From: Agapetus fuscipes
Taxonomy: Eukaryota; Arthropoda; Insecta; Trichoptera; Glossosomatidae
Assembly (NCBI GenBank): GCA_951799405.1
Contig: OX637334.1
Coordinates: 2,542,001-2,606,000 of the forward strand
Reading direction: 5' to 3'
Length of the DNA stretch: 64,000 bases
This document shows, one piece after another, positions 54,511 to 63,936 of the stretch. The translations under genes were made by a program, and so were the position numbers. Below the pieces are notes generated by a model that was given only the letters and a program-made list of their open reading frames with translations, did not search any database and was not told where the DNA came from. Every line of letters begins with the position of its first letter. Within the stretch, counting starts at the first letter, position 1.

Positions 54511-54990
54511 CCCTTAGTGCTTGTTTTTCTATGTCCATCAGAGCTTATAATGAGTAATGTGACATATCGCTCCCCCAGTTCTTGTTTACCGTATCTACGC
54601 CAATCTTGTCAAATATGACTTTTTCATGCAGTTGTCTTATGAATAAAATTCTACACAATCTGAGCTAAGAAAATCCGTAAAACTTGATAAAGTGACAGTT
54701 CTTTTAAATATTTTTAAAATAAATTTCTTGTTTTCATAAGACACATTGGTCCAGTACACATGCAAACATTGCTCATGTAAAATTTTCTCAATGACGTATA
54801 CGATAAACAAGAACTATGGCAGCGATATGTGTACTGGACCAATGTGTCTCATGAAAACTGGAAATTGATTTTAAAAATATCTAAAACAACTAACATTATC
54901 GTGTTTTACGTTTTTTTCTTAGCTCAGATTGTGTAGAATGTGATTCTTAAGACAATTTCATTGAAAGGTCATCATTGAATCAAATAGTAA
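54511..54990 (-). mobile_element. MITE-1 interrupted by another MITE-1
   Basis: The outer element begins CCCCTTAGTGCTTGTTTTTC, stops at about 54560 and resumes at about 54832 with ATGTGTACTGGACCAATGTG. It continues through TTAGCTCAGATTGTGTAGAATG to about 54990, where the right end is worn. Confidence 0.75.
54562..54832 (+). mobile_element. MITE-1, GTTCTTGTTTACC subtype, nested
   Basis: Ends ACATATCGCTCCCCCAGTTC and GAACTATGGCAGCGATATGT are inverted repeats of about 32 bp. The core is that of the copy at 4411. It is inserted in a copy of its own family. Confidence 0.8.
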
Positions 54991-55045
54991 AAGTAAAACG
55001 CTTTGATAATATTCAGTTAATTTTATAATGTGTAAACACATACTT

Positions 55046-55102
55046 CGTGGCGCGGACAGTACTTGGATGGGTGACCGCTCAGGTACACCGCGTGTCGTTG
55101 GC
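55046..55102 (+). pseudogene. 5S rRNA 3'-half fragment
   Basis: GGCGCGGACAGTACTTGGATG, then GGTGACCGCTC and CACCGCGTGTCGTTGGC match the second half of 5S rRNA (box C region and 3' end). The first half is absent, so this is not a functional gene. It ends 7 bases before a SINE2 head. Confidence 0.85.
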
Positions 55103-55108
55103 ATCTTG

Positions 55109-55419
55109 GACCGGTCCGTAGTCCGTAGTGGCAACACTTCGGACTCGTAAATGGAAGGTTGTGGATTCGGATCCCGGCGGAGCACAAAAAATATACCATT
55201 TATATTTCGAAAGTGCTCTTCGCTGAGTTGAAAAATTCATAAACCTTTACCAAAGACCGGTCACTGAAAGGTCCATCCAACCTTACAACAACTGGGTCTT
55301 GCTTGAGAATTGGCGCTTTCTACAGCGACGACCAAGCTCGCAGAGGGCTCTTGAGGTGTGATACACACAAAAACAGCGCTCACCAAATAAATCATCCTAA
55401 TATTATTATTATTATTATT
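55109..55419 (+). repeat. SINE2, full-length reference copy
   Basis: Head ACCGGTCCGTAGTCCGTAGTGG (with a small internal duplication) and GGATTCGGATCCCGG; body GGAGCACAAAAAATATACC, AAAGACCGGTCACTGAAAGG and TTGAGAATTGGCGCTTTC. The standard tail is CAGAGGGCTCTTGAGGTGTG, CAGCGCTCACCAAATAAATC and (ATT)n. Confidence 0.9.
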
Positions 55420-55856
55420 CGTGTAGTCCATCTGCTTTATTTGTACAGTACATGTGATTGTTCCTTGCATTTATCAGCCTACCAATTTACTGAATTAACC
55501 GATGAGTAATAACAAGAGCCTTTTCCTCGTATATTATACTCGATGGCTTCATTTTCAATAGACTGACTAACGCGCGAAGCTTTCTCTTGGAAATGAAGGC
55601 AGCATTTTAAGGTTAGGCAATTTCTGGAAAACGCTTTTCTTTGAATTTCGCGAGCAAATCTAAAGAATGAGACAACCCTTAAGGAAAAATAGACTAATTA
55701 ATTTATAGTCCTATGAAATTTCTTAATCATCTTATATCTTAGTTGCAAAATTTTAAGTAGGTATATAACTTTTTAATGACAATTTAGAATTAACTCCTAA
55801 ATGAGTTTGTATAACCAGTTAACTTTTCACTAGTAAAGCGATCAGCCCTACACAAT

Positions 55857-55879
55857 CTATCTATAATCTAAGTCGCAAA

Positions 55880-55923
<44 letters not shown>

Positions 55924-56131
55924 CATGCATTCCGATAAGCATACACGTATAATTTCGCGCTTACACATGCCGCATGTGGACCTACGATACAAAAACCCAA
56001 ATCTCAAATAAACATAAAACCTGCTACTCTTGCCGACATTCCCTGAAACAAGGGTGGCATTGTCCAAGTGAATTCATTTTTTACAGTACCTATAGGGTGT
56101 TAACCTCATACCAACCTATAAGTCAAAGAAT
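55857..56131 (-). repeat. RepA copy with expanded (TA)n
   Basis: The inverse RepA from ATAATCTAAGTCGCAAAG to ACCAACCTATAAGTCAAAGAA contains 20 TA units at 55881-55920, where other copies have only ATATAT. Confidence 0.85.
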
Positions 56132-56195
56132 CATTTATTTGAGCATTTCTTAATACATTGATATTAGGGTATGGTCTGCTTACATTTGCAAATTT

Positions 56196-56360
56196 TCGAC
56201 GCTGATGATCCTGGCCGTAGAGATGAGTAAAACGTTGTACAATCTTTATTAATTTTTAACATTAATAAATTCATTCTGTGAAGGAATATTCTTGCTTAGA
56301 TATTTCATTTTTCGACGCTGATGATCCTGGCCGTAGAGATGAGTGAAACGTTTTACAATC
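56196..56360 (+). repeat. Direct repeat of about 50 bp before a splice acceptor
   Basis: TTTTCGACGCTGATGATCC and GGCCGTAGAGATGAGT(A/G)AAAC occur at about 56193 and again at about 56309, 116 bp apart. The second copy ends about 30 bp before the acceptor at 56390. Both carry CTGATGA followed 20 bases later by (G/T)AAACGTT. Confidence 0.8.
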
Positions 56361-56390
56361 GTTGCTAATTTGCACATTTTCTTGTTCCAG

Positions 56391-56519
56391 GTTAAGCAAT
56401 CCTTCAGCGTGGATTTCGCAGAGCACCACGGAGACTGGTCCTACATGACCTCTAGCTGGCTGCCGACTATTCCAAAAGGCCTTGGGAAGAGGCTGGCTCA
56501 AGAGCATCTCGATACAGAG
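56391..56519 (+). CDS. Cytokine-like gene, end of helix A and A-B loop exon
   Basis: Acceptor TTTTCTTGTTCCAG, donor GAG|GTAAGG, phase 0 at both ends, 43 codons. It starts VKQSFSVDFAEHH, then GDWSYMTSSWLPTIPKGLG, a loop with two tryptophans and two prolines, and ends KRLAQEHLDTE, which leads into helix B. In class-I cytokines a long crossing loop follows helix A; the length here (about 30 residues) suits that. Confidence 0.88.
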
Positions 56520-56566
56520 GTAAGGAACTGTGTTTCTTTGATTTACCATCATTTCAACCCTCTCAT

Positions 56567-57247
56567 TTCGCTGCCTTAGTTCTTGTTTGCCGTATAGACC
56601 ATTCAGCTAATTTTACATGAGCAATGTTTGCATGTGTACTGGACCAATGTGTCTGATGAAAACAGGAAATTGATTTAAAAAATATTTGACACAACTCTCA
56701 CATTATCGAGTTTTAATTGTTTCTTAGCTCAGATTGTGTAGAATTTGATTCTTAAGACAACTGCATTAAGGCCCGGTATTTTGAAGTATCGTAAAGTTAA
56801 CTAAAATGCAATTTTAGTTAAATCATCAAAATATTTCACTCACCAAATTTCGGCAGTAAATATTTAGTAACTTTAACTTTCGATTTTCAAGATGGCGGCG
56901 CTTCACTGACCGCAGCTGTTATTTTTTAATGTAAGGATACATCAAAATTGTTACAAACTGAACATTTTTTGTCTCGTTTTCTAGCTTAATGAAGGTAAGG
57001 GATATGATTTTTATGAATAGTTGTTTGTTTTAAAGCTTTTGAATGGCATTTCAATTATTTCCAAGATTTGGGGGCGTGGCTTCATACTTCGGCAATGCTC
57101 GGTTTTAGTTAACTCGAGATTGAGTATTTTGAATAAAAGTTCAAGTAATAGTTAACTAAAATATTACTACAGTTCAATATACCGGGCCTAAAAAGTCACG
57201 TTCGAAAGAATTGGTCTACACGGCAAACAAGAACTGGGGGAGCGAGT
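56567..57247 (-). mobile_element. MITE-1 interrupted by a Harbinger-type MITE
   Basis: Left end GCTGCCTTAGTTCTTGTTTG, right end ACGGCAAACAAGAACTGGGGGAGCG. The core is in the first part (56620-56766); after the insert it resumes AAAAGTCACGTTCGAAAG. Confidence 0.8.
56770..57188. mobile_element. Harbinger-type MITE with TAA duplication
   Basis: The ends GGCCCGGTATTTTGAA and TTCAATATACCGGGCC are 16-bp inverted repeats with one mismatch, flanked by TAA on each side (56767-56769 and 57189-57191). A 3-bp TAA/TTA duplication and a GGCC start fit PIF/Harbinger. Removing it restores MITE-1 with a single TAA. The inside contains AAGATGGCGGCGC. Confidence 0.85.
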
Positions 57248-57425
57248 TGTCTACCACTGCATATCTACCTTGAAGATACGCAAACGAAACTAAACTACAC
57301 ATATAGTGTAGCTTAGTATAATGTTGGCGGCTAGGGTTTTTTAAATAAGAATTTGTTTTTTTTTTTAGTTTTTGATGTCCATACATAATATAATTTGTTG
57401 ATTTTAAAAATGTAATTTGCTGTTA

Positions 57426-57652
57426 TGTTCCTTGACTTATAGGCTGGTATGCGGCTGACCACCCATGCTGTAGAAAATGGTTCACTTTGCCAATGTCACC
57501 CCTGTTTCAGGGAAGTTCAGCAGGAGTTTCAGGGCTTATGTTCATTTGAGATTCGGGTTTTTATACTGTAGGTTCACATGCGGCATATGTGAGCGCGAAA
57601 TTATGCGTGTCTGCTTGTGATATTTTTGCAACTAAGATTTAGATTTAGATGC
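57426..57652 (+). repeat. RepA copy with a small 3' deletion
   Basis: From TTCCTTGACTTATAGGCTGG to GCAACTAAGATTTAGATTTAG. The GGGAATGCATTTAATATG block is deleted. Confidence 0.8.
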
Positions 57653-57659
57653 CTTTTAT

Positions 57660-58365
57660 ACTTGAAACAATGTCATCCTACAACCAAATTACATTCAAAA
57701 TGATTCCTAGTTTAATTTTTAACGTGCGGTGGAATTCGAGTGGTCCTTTGCCTTTGGGCATTTTTTGACCGAAATCCACCACGCGACCATGAAATGGGAC
57801 TCGAACCATGGATCTCTTGTTGCCTCAGGTCAAGCGGATAGCGTGTTGGTCCATCAAAAACCATGTCAAACATACATCATACCATATTTTAGTTATGTAA
57901 AACCAAAAGCGTCAATCTAAGATATTTTTCTGTAAATTAAATATATAAATGGAAACACACTGAATCATTTTCTAATAATTTCCATGTATTTTTTTTTAAA
58001 TATTCGAAAAAAATCCTCTATTGCCGTATTTGTTTCCATACGCTTCATTTCTGACTCTATATATTATATTATGATGCTGTGTCAATTTTCATTCCAACGA
58101 AAATTAGACAGACCTGAGGGCAAAAAATATGAATTTATAATGTTTTATATTTTATTTTAAATATTTAATAGGTTAATGCAGTATTGGATATGCATTTTTG
58201 CTTCGCCAAAATTATCCTCAATTTTAGTTTCTAGGCTTGCGTGCAAATTTCCGACATGTCCGTTTAAAAATCTTAGATAATTCACACGATGATATTAATA
58301 TGAGAAGATAGCGTTGATTTCGTCTTGATTTCAGGCATTTGAACTGCTTGTATTCGACTCGTCTA
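57660..58365. other. Intronic spacer
   Basis: The stretch 57730-57870 (CGACCATGAAATGGGACTCG; GGTCAAGCGGATAGCGTG) looks like a worn tRNA-like or SINE segment. I could not place it in SINE1-3. The rest is AT-rich. Confidence 0.35.
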
Positions 58366-58371
58366 TAATAA

Positions 58372-58556
58372 TGTAATCTATAATCTTACTCAAGAAGACA
58401 CGCGTAAGTTCGTGCTTACAAACACTGCGTGTGTAATACTACATAAAACCCAAATCTTAGATGAACATACACCCTGCAACTTTTTCGGACGTTTCCGGAC
58501 ACAAGTGTGACATTGGCAAAATCAACTGTTTTTTACAGTAATTACTCAAGGAATAA
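58372..58556 (-). repeat. RepA, degraded
   Basis: CACGCGTAAGTTCGTGCTTAC, CACCCTGCAACTTTTTCGG and TGTGACATTGGCAAAATC are the inverse blocks of RepA. Confidence 0.65.
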
Positions 58557-58559
58557 AGA

Positions 58560-59285
58560 AATTCGTACGGAACCAAAAACAGGAATCTAGAATTCTAATT
58601 GGAAAACGAGAAAATGTCATTTTCTTTGTTGTCATTTATTTATTTCAATTTATGTTTATAACTGTATTTCACGTTATTAGATTATAATTCAGAAAATTTA
58701 TATCAGATCGAAAAGCTTCTTGATATTTTTATATTAGAAATTCGTTTTCAAGAAAATCAACGACTCTTTGTTATTCTAACATCGTTGATATAAAAAAAAA
58801 CCTGTTTTTTTTTCTCGACCATTAATTTGGTTAAAAGTTGTCTGAGACCATGCCGCGATAAAATCCTGACATCCCATCTAGTTATTTACACATTATATAC
58901 ATCGTATGTATATTCGGTGCATCAAGATGTCATTTGTGAAATGAGCTACTAATTGCATAGATCACGCGATCCACACAACATATTTGTATGAATTATTAAC
59001 TTAATGGGGAGGAAATGTTGTACGTTAAATAAACCACACTCTATAATTTTATGATTTCTATGTACGCAATCTCTCCTAATTAGATTTTACTCGATCTATT
59101 TTTGTAGAGATTATTTCTATTAGCGTTTCCGTTCTTGATAATCATGAGTATATTTTATGTGATCGCATAAGTGGCATATGAAGTTAACATGAATTTCTCA
59201 GTTAAATGCACATTTTTCCCTATTTTCTATTAGAGAATACAACAAAAATATATAAAAATCCTGTAGTTTAGAAGTTTTTCATGAG
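58560..59285. other. AT-rich intronic spacer
   Basis: Nothing recognised. Confidence 0.45.
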
Positions 59286-59288
59286 TTC

Positions 59289-59546
59289 TTCCCCTTAGTG
59301 TTTGTTTATCTTACGTTCATCACAGGTAATTTCACATGAGCAATGTTTGTATGTATGCTGAACTAATGTGTCTTATGAATGCTCGACATTGATTTCAAAA
59401 ATATTAAAAAAAAACTCTCAAATTATCATGTGTTACGTTTTCTTCTTAGCTCAGATTGTATAGAGTGTGATTCTTAAGACAATTTCATTGAAAGGCTATC
59501 TTTGACTGAAATGGTAGATAAGCAAAACAAGCACTGAGGGGAGGAT
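59289..59546 (-). mobile_element. MITE-1 copy, full length
   Basis: Ends CCCCTTAGTGTTTGTTTATC and AAACAAGCACTGAGGGGA. Core AACTAATGTGTCTTATGAATG and TTAGCTCAGATTGTATAG. It lies 170 bp upstream of an exon acceptor. Confidence 0.8.
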
Positions 59547-59712
59547 ACACTGATATCTCACCAATACCAACACCTATGCTAGCCTGCAAGAATTGTTATA
59601 AACCTCCAAATTATATGAAATCTATAGTCTCCCGCAAAGGATTTCCAAAACAAAATAGCACCCTCAAAATGATATTTTTATTTACGTGTTTTTCTTTTTG
59701 TTTTGCCCGCAG

Positions 59713-59874
59713 ACGGACTTGAACTCTGCCCTCGCGCGCCTATACCGGGACCTGCAGTACTATGCCGTGGGATTGGAGCAGGTCACTATCGACCAGGAAA
59801 GGGAAAAATTGGGATTCGCAGAGATGTTCCGGACGGTGGAGAGCAGACTGCGCGGCCTGCTCTGCGAAATACAG
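59713..59874 (+). CDS. Cytokine-like gene, helix B and helix C exon
   Basis: Acceptor TTTTGCCCGCAG, donor CAG|GTAATT, phase 0 at both ends, 54 codons. It begins TDLNSALARLYRDLQYYAVG, helix B running to QVTIDQE, then a short turn (EKLG) and helix C (FAEMFRTVESRLRGLLCEIQ). The single cysteine in LLCEIQ is one of two expected after signal cleavage. Close packing of B and C with a short turn is the pattern of helical cytokines. GC content is much higher than in the introns, and the codons keep to one strong frame. Confidence 0.9.
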
Positions 59875-59936
59875 GTAATTCATTCTTTCCCCGTCAGTCT
59901 TTATCAGGCCTCCCTCTTATTCAGCCACTTCCTCAC

Positions 59937-60070
59937 TGCAGTCCCCTGAACATCATCGAGTCATTTCCAGTCCTCTCCATTCCTCGATTGGAAATCTTGG
60001 AGGATCTTACTTCGGTCATCTTGATGACATGACCTGCCCAACGCCATTTCAGTCTGGTTATGCGGCCTAT
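59937..60070 (-). pseudogene. LINE polymerase C-terminal relic
   Basis: The minus strand reads RLKWRWAGHVIKMTEVRSSK, fitting the W-x-GHV-x-(R/K)M block of non-LTR polymerases. It lies 60 bp downstream of an exon donor. Confidence 0.6.
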
Positions 60071-60109
60071 TATGATCAATACAAGATTATGATTCTAGCG
60101 TATATCTAA

Positions 60110-60342
60110 TCTAAGTTGCAAAGATATGTAACATTGTGGATTCACATTACATGCATTCTCACAAGCAGGCACGTATGAGTCCGCGCTTACACATGCCGCA
60201 TAACCTTCAACATAAGCACCCAAATGTCATATTAACATACGCCCTGCAACCCTTCTCCGAAACAGTAGTGATTTTGGCAAAGTGAACCATTTTTGTGCAG
60301 AATGGGTCTTCAGTCTCATACCAATCAATAAGTCAAGGAATA
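60110..60342 (-). repeat. RepA copy
   Basis: Inverse tail AATCTAAGTTGCAAAGATATG at the left, inverse head ACCAATCAATAAGTCAAGGAA at the right. Confidence 0.8.
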
Positions 60343-60574
60343 TCAAATCAAAATACTATTTAAAACTGACTAAAAAGTAGACGAGACACGACCGGCTTGT
60401 GATGGTGGATGTCTACTAATATAATTTGTTATACATGCCGAAGACCTTGTTAAATAGATTGTGTCGTTTGTCCGCAGATTTTTTTTTGCACGAAACGCAC
60501 GCTTATTTTAAGGAAACTTCCTGTTCCTCTTGTTGAACCTTATCCTAATCTTGTTTCTCTATTTTTTTCCTCAG

Positions 60575-60814
60575 ACTGTCATGCTGGACCGCAACGCCAC
60601 GTTCTTCGACAACGTGCAACCGGAAGTGATGCCCGACGATGACCGGAAAGCGGCCGACAGAACCCAGCTGAACCTGCGTCAGTGGGTCATCTTCAGGGAC
60701 TACATGAACGCTCTGGAGTTCACCATCGAGCTGATGGACCACTACATGAAGAATCTGTCTTCGGAGGCGTTGAACATGCAATCTGACAACACTATTCCAT
60801 CATCAGAGTCATAA
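60575..60814 (+). CDS. Cytokine-like gene, C-D loop and helix D, with stop
   Basis: The acceptor is ATTTTTTTCCTCAG. There are 79 codons plus TAA. It reads TVMLDRNATFFDNVQPEVMP, an acidic/basic loop (DDDRKAADR), then a long helix D (LRQWVIFRDYMNALEFTIEL, MDHYMKNLS) and a short polar tail. N-glycosylation sequons are NAT and NLS. In receptor-binding cytokines of the IL-6 group a long C-D loop precedes helix D, as here. Counting from the ATG at 17135 the whole product would be 427 residues. Counting from the predicted signal cleavage site the mature part is about 257. Confidence 0.9.
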   Translation, partial: TVMLDRNATFFDNVQPEVMPDDDRKAADRTQLNLRQWVIFRDYMNALEFTIELMDHYMKNLSSEALNMQSDNTIPSSES

Positions 60815-61350
60815 AAAAACGAAGTTACATAAAGTTCTGCATCATGAGTATAACACATTATATTGCAATCGTGGTGTTTTCTATAACGATGACTAAGCTC
60901 GCAGAAGGTTTTGTCATGAGTTTTTGATACAAAAACAGTGCTAATCTAGATAAATCACCACTTACAGGTACCTACAACTGAATGAGGACTGATTCACTGA
61001 TTTGAGAAACCGTGGATTAAACCTTGTATGAAGGGAAAACTCTCAGACTGAGTGAACTAATTGTAAGGCAGTGCACATGAAAAATTAAATTTCTAAAATA
61101 CGGGATTTTCACACTTTTTTAATGTTATAAAACTGTTAAAAAGTGCGTTTATCGAAGAAACCTTTGCTTGCTTAATGTGCCACTTTGTAAACTCCATTCA
61201 ATTAATGAATGGAAGAGACTACAGCACTCGTAGTGGTTGATTTAGTTTTTTTATGTTTTTTTTGTCGTTTAATTTACGCTATCGATGGGAGCATTTAAAA
61301 TGTTTTGTACTCGGAATACTAAAGTCAATGATTTGTGTTCAATAAAGCAA
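60815..61350 (+). other. Probable 3' UTR with polyadenylation signal
   Basis: It follows the stop directly. A SINE2 tail fragment lies inside (60872-60960: CTATAACGATGACTAAGCTC, CAAAAACAGTGCTAATC). The first good AATAAA is at 61341-61346. Later AATAAA-like words exist, so the exact end is uncertain. Confidence 0.5.
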
Positions 61351-61880
61351 CAGCAGTACATTTATATCAAAGCAAAATATGGATATTGATTGTACAGAAA
61401 GAAAGACGTAAGAAGTTTTTTCTATGGAAAAATATTATATCACTTGAAAGGGTAGAAGACAGAAAATATATCTTGATGATTGATGAAAGCATTTAAATTC
61501 ATTTTGCATTTGAAACTTTTTCACATTTTGATTTGTGATGTATTGATAAAGTAATCAGCAAATTTTGCAAGAATGTTTTCATGAAATTATGGTACACACA
61601 AACTTAATTAAGTACCTACGCAAAAACTAAAATGTTTTTCATTCATAAAAAAAAAATATTTGCGATTTAAATTGTACAAATTTGGATTAAATTTATTATT
61701 TTCTTGTTGAAAATCTCTCCGAACTGCATATATGTATGTATGTTTCTGTTGATCAAGTTTATTGAATTTTGATACAAAACTTTAAACTATTCTACAATTG
61801 AAATTTCGAAACAAATACATACAAAGTGATTCATCGTGGCGTAAATTTAATAATAAATAATGAGGTCGGCACATTTTTCA

Positions 61881-62053
61881 ATTTGAAACTTTTCTCTCGG
61901 CGAGCAAACGTCATTCTTGTATGAGTCGTGAATTGGCAAAGACATATTGTGTCGTCACCCAGCTGGGCTACAAATATTTTGTGATTGGTTGCTAAGTACG
62001 ACAGTCTCACACAAGTCTGACGTTTTCTCACCGAGAAGAAAAGTTCCAAATTA
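61881..62053. mobile_element. Foldback element downstream of the gene
   Basis: The left arm AACTTTTCTCTCGGCGAGC with AAACGTCATTCTTGTATGAG (61885-61932) is the imperfect complement of the right arm TCTCACACAAGTCTGACG and TTTTCTCACCGAGAAGAAAAG (62003-62048). A related arm (TTTTTCTCGGCGGGTAAACG) is at about 31860. Confidence 0.7.
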
Positions 62054-62059
62054 ATAAAA

Positions 62060-63420
62060 TATTTCCATGAACTCATTTTGAAAAAGAGTTTATTGATTGA
62101 TATTCCAAATAGAAGGAGCCAGAATGATTCTTCATGAAAAAATAAATTCAGAGTGTAGATTTATAAAAAGAGTGTATGAAGATGGTTAAGATATTTGTTG
62201 TACAATGAATAAATGATGTTGGCTTTGTACTTATGAAGAAACGAGCTTTTTGTAGCGAATCTTTTTTAGAGAGAAGCTTTTTGATGACTTTCGGCACCTA
62301 GATGATGTTTTGAAATGAATTGTGTCACTTAGATTGTTGTTAAATTGAATTTTTATAAATGTTAAAACTCGTGGTTAAAAAAAGTATTAACGTATACGTA
62401 GACTGTCTAAGCCATTTGATTGCCATCTTGATTAATTAAAGTTAATGAAATGTTTATACGAGTTAATCAAAACAAGATCAGATTAATTAATCATATTAAC
62501 GATTGATTAATCACTAATAATATCAATTTTATAAAGTAAATTAATTATTTTTAGTCATTATAATTCCTAATCTATACAATGAAACTTGGCCATGAATTTC
62601 CAATTTGTATTTAATTAATTTTAATTTATTATTTATTTATAATTATAAAATTGGGAATTTAACATTAATACAAGCTACTTAATAACCGTAAAAAAATATT
62701 TTTACTTCAGTTTCTACTACTTTTCTGTTTGAAAGACATTTTTTTTTGTAAATCATTTCTACCTAAAGCTGTAAATATTTTTTACAAAACAAAAAAAAAT
62801 GTTTTTCATAGTTTAATTTTTCATCCAGTTTTCTACATTTTACTTATTTTCTTAACTCTAAAAAATGAAAAAAGGTTATGCATTGATTTAGTTTCTTTTT
62901 TCTATCCTTTACATTATCTTTAAAAAAAATTTTTGGTCTACGCAAAACCTACTGCTTAAAAAAATATTTTCGCTACATCCTTTATCTGTGATATTGTAAA
63001 TCATGATTTAATTTATATTGTTTTTAAAATGTTTCGACGAACTATGTTTCTATAATAAATTAATCTATTCTTTAATTATTTTTACTTCCATTATATAAAC
63101 CTAGTGATGTTCCTAACATTTATATTTTGTAATTTTTATATTTTTTAATAATGACAAAAACTTTTTAGAAAAAGAAACAAAAATGTATGAAAAGTTTAGT
63201 TAAATTTTACGAATGTCCTTTTCACATGAGAATGTAGGTGCATATAGATGAAATTGTATTTAAGTATTTATGTCTAGCTATTGAAATGTGAATATAAATT
63301 ATTTTAATTGTAACAATGTTTTAAATGTAAATGATATACTATTGGAATAAGATGTGAAATTAAACCAAAGACATATTATTCCATATAAAACATGAATTTC
63401 ATTTTTTTACACCCTTCTTA
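62060..63420. other. AT-rich 3' flank
   Basis: No gene, repeat family or GC-rich patch recognised. Confidence 0.5.
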
Positions 63421-63427
63421 ACATCCC

Positions 63428-63683
63428 TAATCTAAATTTAAATCTAAGCTGCAAAGATATGTATCATTTGAGATTCATATTAAATGCATTCCCACAAGCA
63501 GACATGCATTATTTCGCTCTTACACATGCCGCATGTGGACCTACAATATAAAAAATCCAATCTCAAATGAATATAAGCCATGCAACTCTTGCCGACCTTG
63601 CCTGAAGCAGGGGTGACATTGGCAAAGTGAACCATTTTTTGCAGTATGGGTGGTCAGCCGCATACCAACCTATAAGTCAAGGA
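63428..63683 (-). repeat. RepA, first of an inverse-oriented tandem pair
   Basis: From ATCTAAATTTAAATCTAAGC to AACCTATAAGTCAAGGAA. Full length. Confidence 0.85.
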
Positions 63684-63697
63684 ACCTATATCAAGAA

Positions 63698-63936
63698 ATC
63701 TAATCTAATCTAATCTTAGATGCAAAGATATGTAACATTGGGGATTCACACTATATGCATTCTCACAAGCAGACTCGTACAAGTTCGCGCTTGCGCATGC
63801 CGTATGTGAACCTACAATATAGAAACCAAGTCTCAAATGGACATACACCCCGCAACTCCTGCCGACATTGGCAAAGTGAACCATTTTCTACAGCATGTGT
63901 GGTCAGCTGCATACCAACCTATAAGTCAAGGAATAT
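63698..63936 (-). repeat. RepA, second of an inverse-oriented tandem pair
   Basis: From AATCTAATCTAATCTTAGATG to AACCTATAAGTCAAGGAATA, missing the CTTCCCTGAAACAGGGG block. It follows 14 bases after the first copy. Confidence 0.85.

Noticed and set aside
55046..55102. Functional 5S rRNA gene
   Set aside because: Only the second half is present; box A and the 5' half are missing.
55881..55920. (TA)20 as a separate satellite locus
   Set aside because: It lies at the ATATAT position of a RepA copy and is a local expansion of that repeat.
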